DNA of 64,000 nt from HKCCE3408 sp039191215 (GTDB lineage: Bacteria > Pseudomonadota > Alphaproteobacteria > Rhodobacterales > Rhodobacteraceae): NCBI GenBank assembly GCA_039191215.1, contig JBCCXT010000001.1, forward strand, positions 62,001 through 126,000, written 5' to 3'. The position numbers and the translations under genes are program-made. Every line of letters starts with the position of its first letter. Positions within the stretch are counted from its first letter, which is position 1. The notes below the pieces were generated by a model that saw only the letters and a program-made list of their open reading frames with translations, ran no database searches and was not told where the DNA came from. Below, piece by piece: positions 35,350-43,429 of this stretch.

Positions 35350-37529
35350 TGTGCGGCCGTGCCACGCTCGACGGTGAAGTAAAAATCCTCCGGCAGATCG
35401 GCCGTGACCACATCATCCGGAACGACGTCAGGACCTGCCAAAAAGACATTGGCGCCGAAATGGCTGTGCAGACGCGACAGGCGCTGCATCCGTTCTGAGG
35501 TGAGATCTGCATACAACGCTTGGTAGCTTGGCCGGCTGCGCAACTCAGCAATCCGTGCCCGGTGGGCGATCACACATTGCGCGTGCGCCGCAGCGATTTC
35601 GGCGTCTGCCATGAGGCGCGCGCGTTCGGCGCCAAACATCCCGCGATGCGCCAGGATCGAGGTCTCCCGCTCGGCATTGTTGTTCATCCGAAACCAGTAG
35701 GCCGCGCCTTGGTCTCGGTCGGTATGGTTTACCCGCCCCCGGTCCCGTTTGACCAAAAAGCTCTCCGCCGTGCGCACCGCATAATGGTTGAGCTGCACGA
35801 GATCATAGCCGTATGTGCCCAAGGTGGAACGCCAGCCCGTGCGATACATCTCTCGCGGCAACGGTCGGCCGGATCCGTTGACCCACCGGATGTCCTGCCA
35901 AAATTGCGGCTTGAGGCCCTTCGGCCGATGCACACCGAGCTTGCGAAAATGGCCAAGGTTCTGAAACAACGTTTTGAAGCCCCAGGCCTGGTGCGGTTTG
36001 CGACAAAGCTCAGGCGCGGCGTGGGTAAACTGCTCGAATACGGGCCGATCTTCGAAGTGGTGGCAATCGCCATTGCCAAAAAGGCGCCAGGTCATGGCGA
36101 TCATCGTGGTATCCGGCACGGCGGCAAATAGCGCCCTGAGCGTGCCGTCGCCGGTTTTGATGTTCACATATTCGTCGACATCCATCGACACCAGCCAGGC
36201 TGCGTCACGCACGACAGGCTCTGCCTCGGCGGCCTGCAAGGCTGCGTGCTGCGGCTTTAGACCGACCGATTGATACGGGTTGGCGCGGTGTTCGACGAGG
36301 CCCTTGGCCGCGAGAAGATCAAGCAAGACATCCGTGCCATCGGTGCAATCATTGCTGTAGACCAGGAAATCATCAAAGCCGATTGCGCGATGCCAGGCCA
36401 GCCAATCCAAGATGAAAGGGCCCTCGTTTTTCATGCAAGTCACGATCGCATGGCGGCCATTGGTGGGGCGGGTTCGTGCGGTTTCCTGCGGCAACGGGCT
36501 TGGGTTTTTGCGCCAGTGTTCACGGGCCAGCGCGCGCAGCGGCGGATGCTCGACGAGCGACGATTTCGGCACTAGCCGAGAGATCGGCTGCCCGCTATGG
36601 CGCAGCGCCATATGCCGAAAAAACTGCACGGGAGCTGAGGGTTTGAGCGAGGTGTTGCGGATGCGCGTGACATCCCAGACCACGTCCGCGGGCGCTTTGT
36701 CGGGCGCGATCGACCATCGCCGCCGCAGGTTTCGGCCGTCAAATTGCACCGCCACATGATCCGCGAAATGGGCTTTGTCGCCGCGGCGCAACCGGCCGGG
36801 AAATACGTGGCGGCCCAAAAGCCCCAGCACACCGCCCGGCGCGGACCGGGTCCGCGCCACCAATCCGTCTTCGGCGATCAGGTCATGCACATCCAGGCTG
36901 GCTACGACTTTGGCCTCGGCCAAAAACCAGGCGCGCAGCAATTCCAAAACAACGCGCACCCCAAGCGGTGCGGCCCATGGATCGGGCGGTGGCAGGTCCA
37001 TCCGCGCTTTTCCCGGCGCCTCGGGCACACAATAAGGATGCGCCTCGGGCGGCAGGTCGGCTTGGCCCAGGGGCGTGTCGAAATTCAGCTGCACCACACG
37101 CATAAGACCCGGTATGCCGCCGGCCAAGCCTGCTGAAAGCCCGCGCAAAAAGGCCGCATCCGTGCCAGGCGCCGACCTGTCGAGGATCACCGCCCCCTCC
37201 ATGCCCATCTTGGCGTGATAACGCAGCCAATCGACGACAATTTCTGCGCTTTCGCCGTTGCGCGTGGCAACCAGCGTGTTGAGACCGGCAAAATGGGCGC
37301 GCGCGCAGGGAGTACCGGCCCGAAGACCTGTGATGCGAAAGATCGCGCTGCCGCCCAATTCAATCCGCGCCGTGATCTCGGCCTCGGCTGGCAAATCCAA
37401 ATCCTCCGGCTTTGGCGCATCACCAAAGACTGCCACACAATCGGCGCTGTCCTGCAGCACAGCGATTGCGCGACGCCCGGCCACATCCTGCGCCTTGGCG
37501 CAATATTGCAGCAGCTCAGTCCCAGGCAT
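35346..37529 (-). CDS. Two-domain glycosyltransferase (degenerate plus active GT2-like)
   Basis: 727-residue protein. The C-terminal part from about residue 350 is a full GT2-like domain: TCMKNEGPFILDWLAWHR, YSNDCTDGTD, the DVDEY motif and LNHYAVRTAESFLVKRDRG. The N-terminal part echoes the same fold (NTLVATRNGESAEIVVDWLRYH) but its acidic motif reads LDVHDL instead of DVDE, so it may be inactive. The C-terminal 80 residues are helical. I chose the ATG at 37529, which overlaps the upstream glycosyltransferase end by 14 nt; the frame is open further but lies inside that gene. Confidence 0.8.
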   Translation of the reverse strand: MPGTELLQYCAKAQDVAGRRAIAVLQDSADCVAVFGDAPKPEDLDLPAEAEITARIELGGSAIFRITGLRAGTPCARAHFAGLNTLVATRNGESAEIVVDWLRYHAKMGMEGAVILDRSAPGTDAAFLRGLSAGLAGGIPGLMRVVQLNFDTPLGQADLPPEAHPYCVPEAPGKARMDLPPPDPWAAPLGVRVVLELLRAWFLAEAKVVASLDVHDLIAEDGLVARTRSAPGGVLGLLGRHVFPGRLRRGDKAHFADHVAVQFDGRNLRRRWSIAPDKAPADVVWDVTRIRNTSLKPSAPVQFFRHMALRHSGQPISRLVPKSSLVEHPPLRALAREHWRKNPSPLPQETARTRPTNGRHAIVTCMKNEGPFILDWLAWHRAIGFDDFLVYSNDCTDGTDVLLDLLAAKGLVEHRANPYQSVGLKPQHAALQAAEAEPVVRDAAWLVSMDVDEYVNIKTGDGTLRALFAAVPDTTMIAMTWRLFGNGDCHHFEDRPVFEQFTHAAPELCRKPHQAWGFKTLFQNLGHFRKLGVHRPKGLKPQFWQDIRWVNGSGRPLPREMYRTGWRSTLGTYGYDLVQLNHYAVRTAESFLVKRDRGRVNHTDRDQGAAYWFRMNNNAERETSILAHRGMFGAERARLMADAEIAAAHAQCVIAHRARIAELRSRPSYQALYADLTSERMQRLSRLHSHFGANVFLAGPDVVPDDVVTADLPEDFYFTVERGTAAH

Positions 37530-38511
37530 TGTCCAGGATCCAGGCGCGTCGCTCGGCATATTCGGGTTGCCGCAAAAGCTCTGCTGCGCGGTTGATATGG
37601 ATTGAACAGGCCCGTTCGTGTAACGCGCGCAGCGGCGCATCGGACATCAGCGCGTCATGGGCCGCGCGGAAGGCGGGCTGCTGACGCTCAAACGTGCTTG
37701 TCAGCGCCTCATTGCGGTTTCTGAGCCGCCAATAGCGCCGCGACACCCGATGATCCTTCACCACAACATCACCACGCGCCATCTTGATGAGGTAGCTCTC
37801 AAGCGACCGAAGCGGGAAATGATCAAGCACGACATGGTCGTAACTGCCGCGCACATCTATTCCGTTAAGGCTTGCATCGGCAGCCAAAACCTCCAGCGCG
37901 CGGCCCGCACCGTCGAGCCATGTGATTGCCGCACCGTCGCGAAAATCCGGCCGGTGGTTGCGCGGCTTCTCCAACCTCTGGCTTATGCGAACCAGGGTCT
38001 TTACGCCGCGAAGTGCTTTGTGGCGGCCCGGCCGCTCAGTCTGATGGCGCGGAAACTGCGCCGTCATCAAGCCCGGCGCAAATGTCATATGCCCGTTGGC
38101 GCCATGGTTAAGCTCACTCAGTGAGACGGCATCAAATTCGGGCAACACGTCCAGAAGATCGCCAATATGACCTGAGCCGGCGCGGATATTCACAAACTCA
38201 TCGACATCAATCGACAGAAAGAAATCGGCCAAACCCCATTCCGGCAAATGGGGGGTATAGGCCAGGGCCACAGGCTGAAAATATGTGCTGCCGGTGGCAA
38301 GCGCGGGGTTTGGCAAGTGTCGCACCAGGCCGATCGCGGCAAGCCGTTCAAGAATGGCATCCGTGCCATCGGTGCAATCGTTTGTGTAGACGACAAAGTC
38401 GGTGATCCCGATCGCCTGATGCCAGGCCAGCCATTCAAGAATGAACGGGCCCTCATCCTTCATACAGGTCGCGATCAGGATGCGCGGATCATTGGGCGGC
38501 CAGTGTGCCAT
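37516..38511 (-). CDS. Glycosyltransferase family 2-like protein
   Basis: 331-residue paralogue of its neighbours. It starts with ILIATCMKDEGPFILEWLAWHQ, has TNDCTDGTD, the metal motif SIDVDEF at about residue 100, and LDHFPLRSLESYLIKMARG. It overlaps the two-domain transferase by 14 nt, so they are co-translated and may act on the same glycan. Acceptor unknown. Confidence 0.82.
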   Translation of the reverse strand: MAHWPPNDPRILIATCMKDEGPFILEWLAWHQAIGITDFVVYTNDCTDGTDAILERLAAIGLVRHLPNPALATGSTYFQPVALAYTPHLPEWGLADFFLSIDVDEFVNIRAGSGHIGDLLDVLPEFDAVSLSELNHGANGHMTFAPGLMTAQFPRHQTERPGRHKALRGVKTLVRISQRLEKPRNHRPDFRDGAAITWLDGAGRALEVLAADASLNGIDVRGSYDHVVLDHFPLRSLESYLIKMARGDVVVKDHRVSRRYWRLRNRNEALTSTFERQQPAFRAAHDALMSDAPLRALHERACSIHINRAAELLRQPEYAERRAWILDNAWD

Positions 38512-38567
38512 TATCTACCCATTGTGGCTCTGCCGTCAGGGCTATCAAGATAGGCGATGTATGTCCA

Positions 38568-39686
38568 TCAAGGTGACCGGAATGCACGCGCCATTGCTTC
38601 GATCAAATCCGGGCTTTCAACCAGGGCCTCAGCCGGTACAGCTTGGCGATCAAACTTCCAACCGGTGGAAACCTGGCGAAAGTGCCAAAGCCGGAAATCG
38701 CGGTCCACGGGGTCATGGCGATTGTCGAGGAAATGGGTCATCCATTGTTTGCCGGCTTGCGGACCGTCCGGCACCAGGGCCCATTTGCGATTTGCCTTGG
38801 GACGCCCGGTTGCACTGACATGGCTGTGTTCGGCGTGCCGGGCAAAACCATCCGGCCCAGGCGCCAGCGCATAGACCCATTCGGCATCGGCGCGAACATA
38901 GCCCGTCTCGGACGCCACGGCTGCGTCAAAGATCGACCTGCCGCGGTAGGAGTGGAAGAACTCATCGATATCAGCGTTCACAACCGCCCGGGCGCGCGCG
39001 AAGAACCGCAAGCGGCCCATCTCAGCCATGGAGCGCTGCAAGAATAGCGAGTTATAGGCCGAACGGTTCTCCGCCGTGGGGCCAAACGGAAACCTGCCGC
39101 GCAAAATGGCCGCGCGGCGCAAACCGGCAACGCCTTTCAAGAGCTTGTGCAGATCACGCGGGTCATACGTGGTGGAGCCGTTGTCAGTCAGCACGACAGC
39201 CTCCAAACCGTGGACCGACACATAATAGTGCAACCAATCGCGGATCCATTCCAAGCGATTGTCGAGCGAGATCGTGTAGATGCCATTGAGCCCGGCAAAG
39301 GCGTCGACGTAAGATCGCCCGACGGTCAGACGGCCACCAAAGTGGCGATGTGTGACCGAAAGTTCGCGCCCTTCTGCTGCATCAAGCGCCAGGATGGAGC
39401 AACGCGACAGATGCCGAACCTCCTTGACCGCGACGGCGCGGCCATCAAGCACATAGGAGGCCTCCGCCAGCCACGGCTCAAAGTTCATAAATGGCGGTCC
39501 CAAAAGGACAATTTCGCCCGCTTTATGATCCTCAAAGCAATCGTAGATCAGTGTGTCGGTATCGTAGCGGGCATCATAATCAGGATCGTGATGTTCTGAT
39601 TTGCCAAAGCGGTCGCGGCGCTGCTTGCCAGGCCCCGCCGGCAGCCGCAGGCTCGAAAACTCCAGATCGAACACATCCGCTGTCAT
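38568..39686 (-). CDS. Divergent glycosyltransferase-like protein
   Basis: 372-residue protein. The middle part has NGIYTISLDNRLEWIRDWLHYYV and VVLTDNGS, followed by VNADIDEFF, the place of a DxD metal motif in GT2/GT92-like enzymes. The N-terminal 130 residues are not recognised. The ATG at 39686 follows a G-rich stretch (GGGGGGTG); the frame upstream to 39875 would add a hydrophobic segment and cannot be wholly excluded. It is probably the first gene of the minus-strand glycosyltransferase run, 56 nt before the next. Confidence 0.72.
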   Translation of the reverse strand: MTADVFDLEFSSLRLPAGPGKQRRDRFGKSEHHDPDYDARYDTDTLIYDCFEDHKAGEIVLLGPPFMNFEPWLAEASYVLDGRAVAVKEVRHLSRCSILALDAAEGRELSVTHRHFGGRLTVGRSYVDAFAGLNGIYTISLDNRLEWIRDWLHYYVSVHGLEAVVLTDNGSTTYDPRDLHKLLKGVAGLRRAAILRGRFPFGPTAENRSAYNSLFLQRSMAEMGRLRFFARARAVVNADIDEFFHSYRGRSIFDAAVASETGYVRADAEWVYALAPGPDGFARHAEHSHVSATGRPKANRKWALVPDGPQAGKQWMTHFLDNRHDPVDRDFRLWHFRQVSTGWKFDRQAVPAEALVESPDLIEAMARAFRSP

Positions 39687-40150
39687 GGCACCCCCCGAAC
39701 CGATCAAGGCACAGATTCCGCAGGGGTGCCAGAGCGCAATGCTGCCTTGCAGCGATACCAAGCCGACCACGAAATAATACAAACACGCCGAAACTGCCCA
39801 AAGTTTACGCAAGTAAAGAAACGCACGCATTGCGGGTGGAGCTCCCCTTTTCGGCACACAAACGGCGGCGCACAAAGAGACATCCGGGCTGGCCTTGCTG
39901 CGTGTTACTCCTCCCTTCCTTCACACGCAGCAGACAGTCCGGAACGAGCCCTGCTGGCGGCGCGACGCCCACGTCTCTCTCCTCCTTCCGCGACGGGTCG
40001 CCAGCTTTTTTCCTTCTAAAATTGGCAGTGCTTTGAAATAAAATTACAGTAACGCGCCATATTGTGAACGGACTGTTATCGCTAAAGGGCTGGATTTGGT
40101 TGCCAACATGCCGTTTCCTAATAGCTGTTAATGAGTTTGGAGAGTTCACT
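39687..40150. other. Sparse intergenic region upstream of the glycosyltransferases and TfoX-like gene
   Basis: 464 bp that should carry the promoter of the minus-strand glycosyltransferases and that of the plus-strand small gene. The stretch 40000-40140 is more AT-rich than the rest of the window. A short GCGAC/GTCGC stem followed by CAGCTTTTTTCC near 39990-40015 could be a weak terminator. No convincing gene longer than 30 codons. Confidence 0.35.
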
Positions 40151-40243
40151 ATGACTATTGCGAAGCCGCAAAGCCCGAAGCCCAGCAAAGAAAGCAAGGA
40201 TCGTCCAGCGCCTGTACGCTTCACGGATTGGGCCAGCATCTGA
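40151..40243 (+). CDS. Candidate 30-residue basic small protein
   Basis: A short frame encodes 30 residues rich in Lys, Pro and Ser and ending in RFTDWASI. GGAGAG (40139-40144) lies 6 nt before the ATG, a very good ribosome site, and an AT-rich stretch lies upstream. It ends 16 nt before the TfoX-like start and is in a different frame from it. It could be a real small protein or a leader peptide. No family recognised. Confidence 0.45.
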   Translation: MTIAKPQSPKPSKESKDRPAPVRFTDWASI

Positions 40244-40259
40244 TACAGTCTTGGGCAGG

Positions 40260-40607
40260 ATGGATGACCTGCCCGACCCCGAAGCAAACGCGCCTGTTAC
40301 GGTGATCCGTAACATAGGGCCTGCATTTGCCGAAGGCCTCGCGCGCGCCGGAATTACAACGGCGGGCGCCCTGCGCAGCCTTGGTGCGGATGCGGCTTAT
40401 GTGCGGCTGTTGCACGCTGGCTCAAAGCCGCATTTCATTGGCTATTATGTGCTGCATATGGCGCTGCAGGGTCGGCCCTGGAATGATTGCAAAGGCGCCG
40501 AAAAGGCCGCTCTTCGGAAACGGTTTGATCAATTGGTGGCGCAAAACCTGGGCGACAATGCGCTGGAGCGGCAGCTTGATGCGATCGGCCTCGGGCTGCG
40601 CCGCTAG
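40260..40607 (+). CDS. TfoX C-terminal domain-like protein
   Basis: 115-residue protein that matches the TfoX/Sxy C-terminal domain: IRNIGPAFAEGLARAGITTAGALRSLG, then YVRLLHAGSKPHFIGYYVLHMALQGRPWN. The fold is helix-hairpin-helix-like. TfoX promotes competence in Gammaproteobacteria; in Alphaproteobacteria stand-alone C-terminal-domain proteins are common and their role is not known. The ATG at 40260 keeps the whole domain; the frame stays open to 40158 but the added residues overlap the small upstream frame. Confidence 0.78.
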   Translation: MDDLPDPEANAPVTVIRNIGPAFAEGLARAGITTAGALRSLGADAAYVRLLHAGSKPHFIGYYVLHMALQGRPWNDCKGAEKAALRKRFDQLVAQNLGDNALERQLDAIGLGLRR

Positions 40608-41134
40608 CGTCGCATTGAACGCGAGAAACGCGAGGCTACCCAAGGGCCGGGTACTGTGACCCAGCCCATGTGCAGATGTCGCGTGGGTAAATCGCTTGCG
40701 CGGGTCCTTCGAAAAGGAACGGATACGCCATTTGATGAGGGGCTTTGATGCCCGTGCAGGCTCAGGGCTTCGGCGGCAAGCGCTGTTCGGGTCGTGCAGC
40801 GCACGAAGCGAACAATCGAAGTTGACACCGCGCCTCGGGGCCGCCCGCGCCGCAGCAAGTTGGGTGCGGTTTCAGGCTGGCTCAAGTCGGCGTTGGCGCC
40901 AAAATCACGAAATGTTAGCCCCATGGGCCGCGCAGAGGACGGCGGTTCTATTTCTGAGCAGTCTGGGGCCGCGGATGTTGTATGATTCTGACATCCGCGA
41001 TTTGATGGATCTGCGGGGTGGATTTCGGTGCAGACGAGGCAACGACGCCTGCTTATCGCGCCCCTGCCCCTGCTGCCGTCCAGTCAACACATCTTTCAAA
41101 CCAGCGCGCCGCACTAAACTGGTCGGTCGCGACC
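40608..41134. other. 527-bp region without a clear gene
   Basis: Convergent region between the TfoX-like gene and the CAP-domain gene. Open frames exist on both strands (for example 40794-40985 plus) but have no ribosome site and odd composition. I looked for tRNA, tmRNA and RNase P signatures and saw none. The length is unusual for this dense window. Confidence 0.4.
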
Positions 41135-42508
41135 CTAGGCATCCTCCATGTCGTCCACCAGATCATCTGGTTGGGCCTCAAGCGCTTGCGCCTGTAGAAG
41201 CGCCGCGTCATCGACACCCGCATGTAAGAGATGATCGATGGCGGCGGCCATCGGATCCTCGGGCGGCGCGGAGAGCACATTAAGCTCGACCACCGGCGCA
41301 GGCTCGAGGCTCGACGCCACAGCACCCACTGCATCCCGATCTTCGATCACATCAAGTTTCACATTCTCGGAGCCAATCGTGACCTGCGTTTCGTAAACGC
41401 CGTCCAATTCCCCGCCCTCAAACGCCACATTGTACGTCCCCGGCGGAAGCTCCAACGTGTATCCACCCGACGCCCAAGTCGCCGTGGCAAAGACGCCGTC
41501 GTCATTCCAAGCGGTGATGCGCACGCCCCCTTGGCCTTCGCCCATATCGTAGAAATTATCACCGTCTTCATCATCGATCACCACACCGGTCAGGTATGCC
41601 TTACCCGTATCGCCGAATTTCTCTGTCACGAAGGTGGATGAGGTGTAATTCACGCCACCCGTGACAAAGTCACCGTAATCGTACCCAATGCCGACCTCAG
41701 ACCAATTGTCGCTCATGAGATTGCGTTGGTGGCCCGGGGACTCCCATAGCGAATCGTGATGGATCTCAGCACGGGCTTGTGGATCGTCCAGGCGACCTGT
41801 TGACCCGGCCCAACCGATATTCTCACCGACAAATCGGTTTTCGTGACCCGCAGCAACCGCGCGATCGGCGGGCGTACCTCCGTCTGGGTCGGTATGGTCA
41901 AAAAAGTTGCGCGCATCCATGTCCTGCGACATGACGTCCGCCGCATCACTGAGCGTTTCAACAACAGCCAACGCCTCCTTGGGGCTGCCATCGACGCCAG
42001 AGGCAAAGCCAACGCCTTGGCGGGCAACCTCACCGGTTGGATCAAGCCGCGCGCGATTGACCAGCTCAGTGATCAATTGCTCTTCTTCGGAAATCCCATT
42101 CCAGCCAATGTCATAGGCGCTATCTGGCAAGTCCGGGGCATTTGACGAAACGCTTTCGGCGACCGGTGCAGGCGGCGGCGCTGGCGCAGCTGGTTCCTCA
42201 TCTGGCGTCGTGATCGGGTCAGGGACCAGGTCTTCCGCGCTAGCGGGAGGCGTTGGCTCTGGTGTGGGCTCTGGCTCCGGAGCGGGCGGTGGCGCCTGAA
42301 TAGCTGCGGGTGGTGGGGGAGATGGTGGTGCATCAGCCGCAGCCGCCGCTGGGGCATTATCATCATCGCCGGTTTCTGGTGTGCGCGCTAAGCTTGGGCT
42401 TGGGCTGGGTGCGCTACTGCTCGAGGAAGACCCTCCGCCACCGCCTGCCCCTGCCAAGCCAGCCAGTCCCCCCAATAATCCCAATAAGAGTGCAAGACCC
42501 TGCCCCAT
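41135..42508 (-). CDS. CAP (SCP/PR-1) domain protein with low-complexity linker
   Basis: 457-residue protein. The N terminus is a Gly/Leu/Ala hydrophobic stretch (residues 2-22) followed by Gly5 and Ser6 runs. Residues about 30-130 are Pro/Ala/Glu/Ser-rich and disordered. The CAP domain follows, with ELVNRARLDPTGE, FFDHTDPDGGTP, GENIGWAGS and SPGHQRNLM carrying the usual His and Glu residues. A SdrD/Cna-B-like beta domain (GVVIDDEDGDNFYDMGEGQGG onward) comes next, then an acidic tail. It is likely exported. Role of bacterial CAP proteins is poorly known. The ATG at 42508 has GGAGGG upstream. Confidence 0.85.
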   Translation of the reverse strand: MGQGLALLLGLLGGLAGLAGAGGGGGSSSSSSAPSPSPSLARTPETGDDDNAPAAAAADAPPSPPPPAAIQAPPPAPEPEPTPEPTPPASAEDLVPDPITTPDEEPAAPAPPPAPVAESVSSNAPDLPDSAYDIGWNGISEEEQLITELVNRARLDPTGEVARQGVGFASGVDGSPKEALAVVETLSDAADVMSQDMDARNFFDHTDPDGGTPADRAVAAGHENRFVGENIGWAGSTGRLDDPQARAEIHHDSLWESPGHQRNLMSDNWSEVGIGYDYGDFVTGGVNYTSSTFVTEKFGDTGKAYLTGVVIDDEDGDNFYDMGEGQGGVRITAWNDDGVFATATWASGGYTLELPPGTYNVAFEGGELDGVYETQVTIGSENVKLDVIEDRDAVGAVASSLEPAPVVELNVLSAPPEDPMAAAIDHLLHAGVDDAALLQAQALEAQPDDLVDDMEDA

Positions 42509-42690
42509 CAAGCCACCCTCCGGGTATTTTGCGTTTTCGGTAGTTGTGGGGCCAATTTACCCATCGCTCATGCTCCTGGCCGTTTCGGCCCCCACAAGTA
42601 CCGATTAACGCAGATTAACCAACACGCCAAGTCCGGTAATCGAGACGCGCGATAAACTCGGCAGAATTTTGCGCGTGGGCCAAAATCGGC

Positions 42691-42706
42691 GCGCGCTAAA
42701 GCGCGT
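42691..42706 (-). terminator. Probable terminator after ndk
   Basis: CGCGC (42692-42696) and GCGCG (42701-42705) form a stem with a 4-nt loop just after the ndk stop. On the minus strand it is followed within about 8 nt by ATTTT. Short but well placed. Confidence 0.5.
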
Positions 42707-42707
42707 A

Positions 42708-43130
42708 TCAGCCCACCAATTCCAGGCCGGAAAAGAAAAACGCGATTTCTTCAGCGGCTGTTTCTGGTGCGTCCGAGCCATGGACGGAGTTTTCGCCAAC
42801 GCTTTCGGCAAATTCAGCCCGGATCGTGCCTGGCGCGGCATCGGCCGGGTTGGTGGCGCCCATGACATCACGATTTTTGGCGATGGCCCCTTCTCCTTCG
42901 AGAACCTGAACAACAACCGGCTCTGAGGCCATAAAGCTGGTCAGCTCATCGTAGAACGGCCGCTCGGCATGCACGGCGTAAAACTGACCGGCCTGTGCCT
43001 TGCTCAGATGGATGCGCTTTTGCGCCACAATCCGAAGCCCCGCCTCTTCGAATTTGGCATTGATCTTGCCGGTCAGGTTGCGCCGCGTGGCGTCGGGTTT
43101 GATGATCGAAAGCGTGCGTTCGGTGGCCAT
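42708..43130 (-). CDS. ndk: Nucleoside diphosphate kinase
   Basis: 140-residue enzyme that passes the gamma phosphate of ATP to other nucleoside diphosphates. The phosphorylated histidine is in ENSVHGSDA. The opening TERTLSIIKPDATRRN and the VMGATNPADAAPGTIR block are standard. I set the start at the ATG at 43130 (AGGACTTGTC upstream); a longer frame to 43331 is not supported. A hairpin follows the stop. Confidence 0.97.
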   Translation of the reverse strand: MATERTLSIIKPDATRRNLTGKINAKFEEAGLRIVAQKRIHLSKAQAGQFYAVHAERPFYDELTSFMASEPVVVQVLEGEGAIAKNRDVMGATNPADAAPGTIRAEFAESVGENSVHGSDAPETAAEEIAFFFSGLELVG

Positions 43131-43429
43131 GACAAGTCCTTTGAAAGAGGCGCAAGCCGCGCCCACTGCGTTTGGTCGCGCGCGCCCTAGCATGCCGGTT
43201 GCGTTGTGAAAAGGCCAAAGCCCTAGGGACCGCCACACGAGGTTTGCAAGGGCCGGACGCCAACCCGAAACCGCAATGAACCCGCGCCAATACGGGACAC
43301 GTTTGACCGGCTGGATGAGCGGCAGTCGCATCTGACCGGGCGGAGTTCTCTTTGATCTCGAACGGCGCGACGCAAAAGCCGCGCTACAGCGTCTAGCGGT
43401 CGCGCGCGCGCTCTGTTAGGTCGCAGCCC
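43131..43429. other. Intergenic region between divergent ndk and ABC-F genes
   Basis: 299 bp that must carry both promoters. It is GC-rich, with several short CG-repeat runs, and shows no clear gene, operator or RNA. Confidence 0.35.

Noticed and set aside
39687..39875. N-terminal extension of the divergent glycosyltransferase
   Set aside because: No ribosome site at the far start, whereas the ATG at 39686 follows a G-rich stretch; not fully excluded because the extension has a hydrophobic segment.
40794..40985. 63-codon frame in the gap after the TfoX-like gene
   Set aside because: GTG start without ribosome site, basic low-complexity composition and no recognisable motif.
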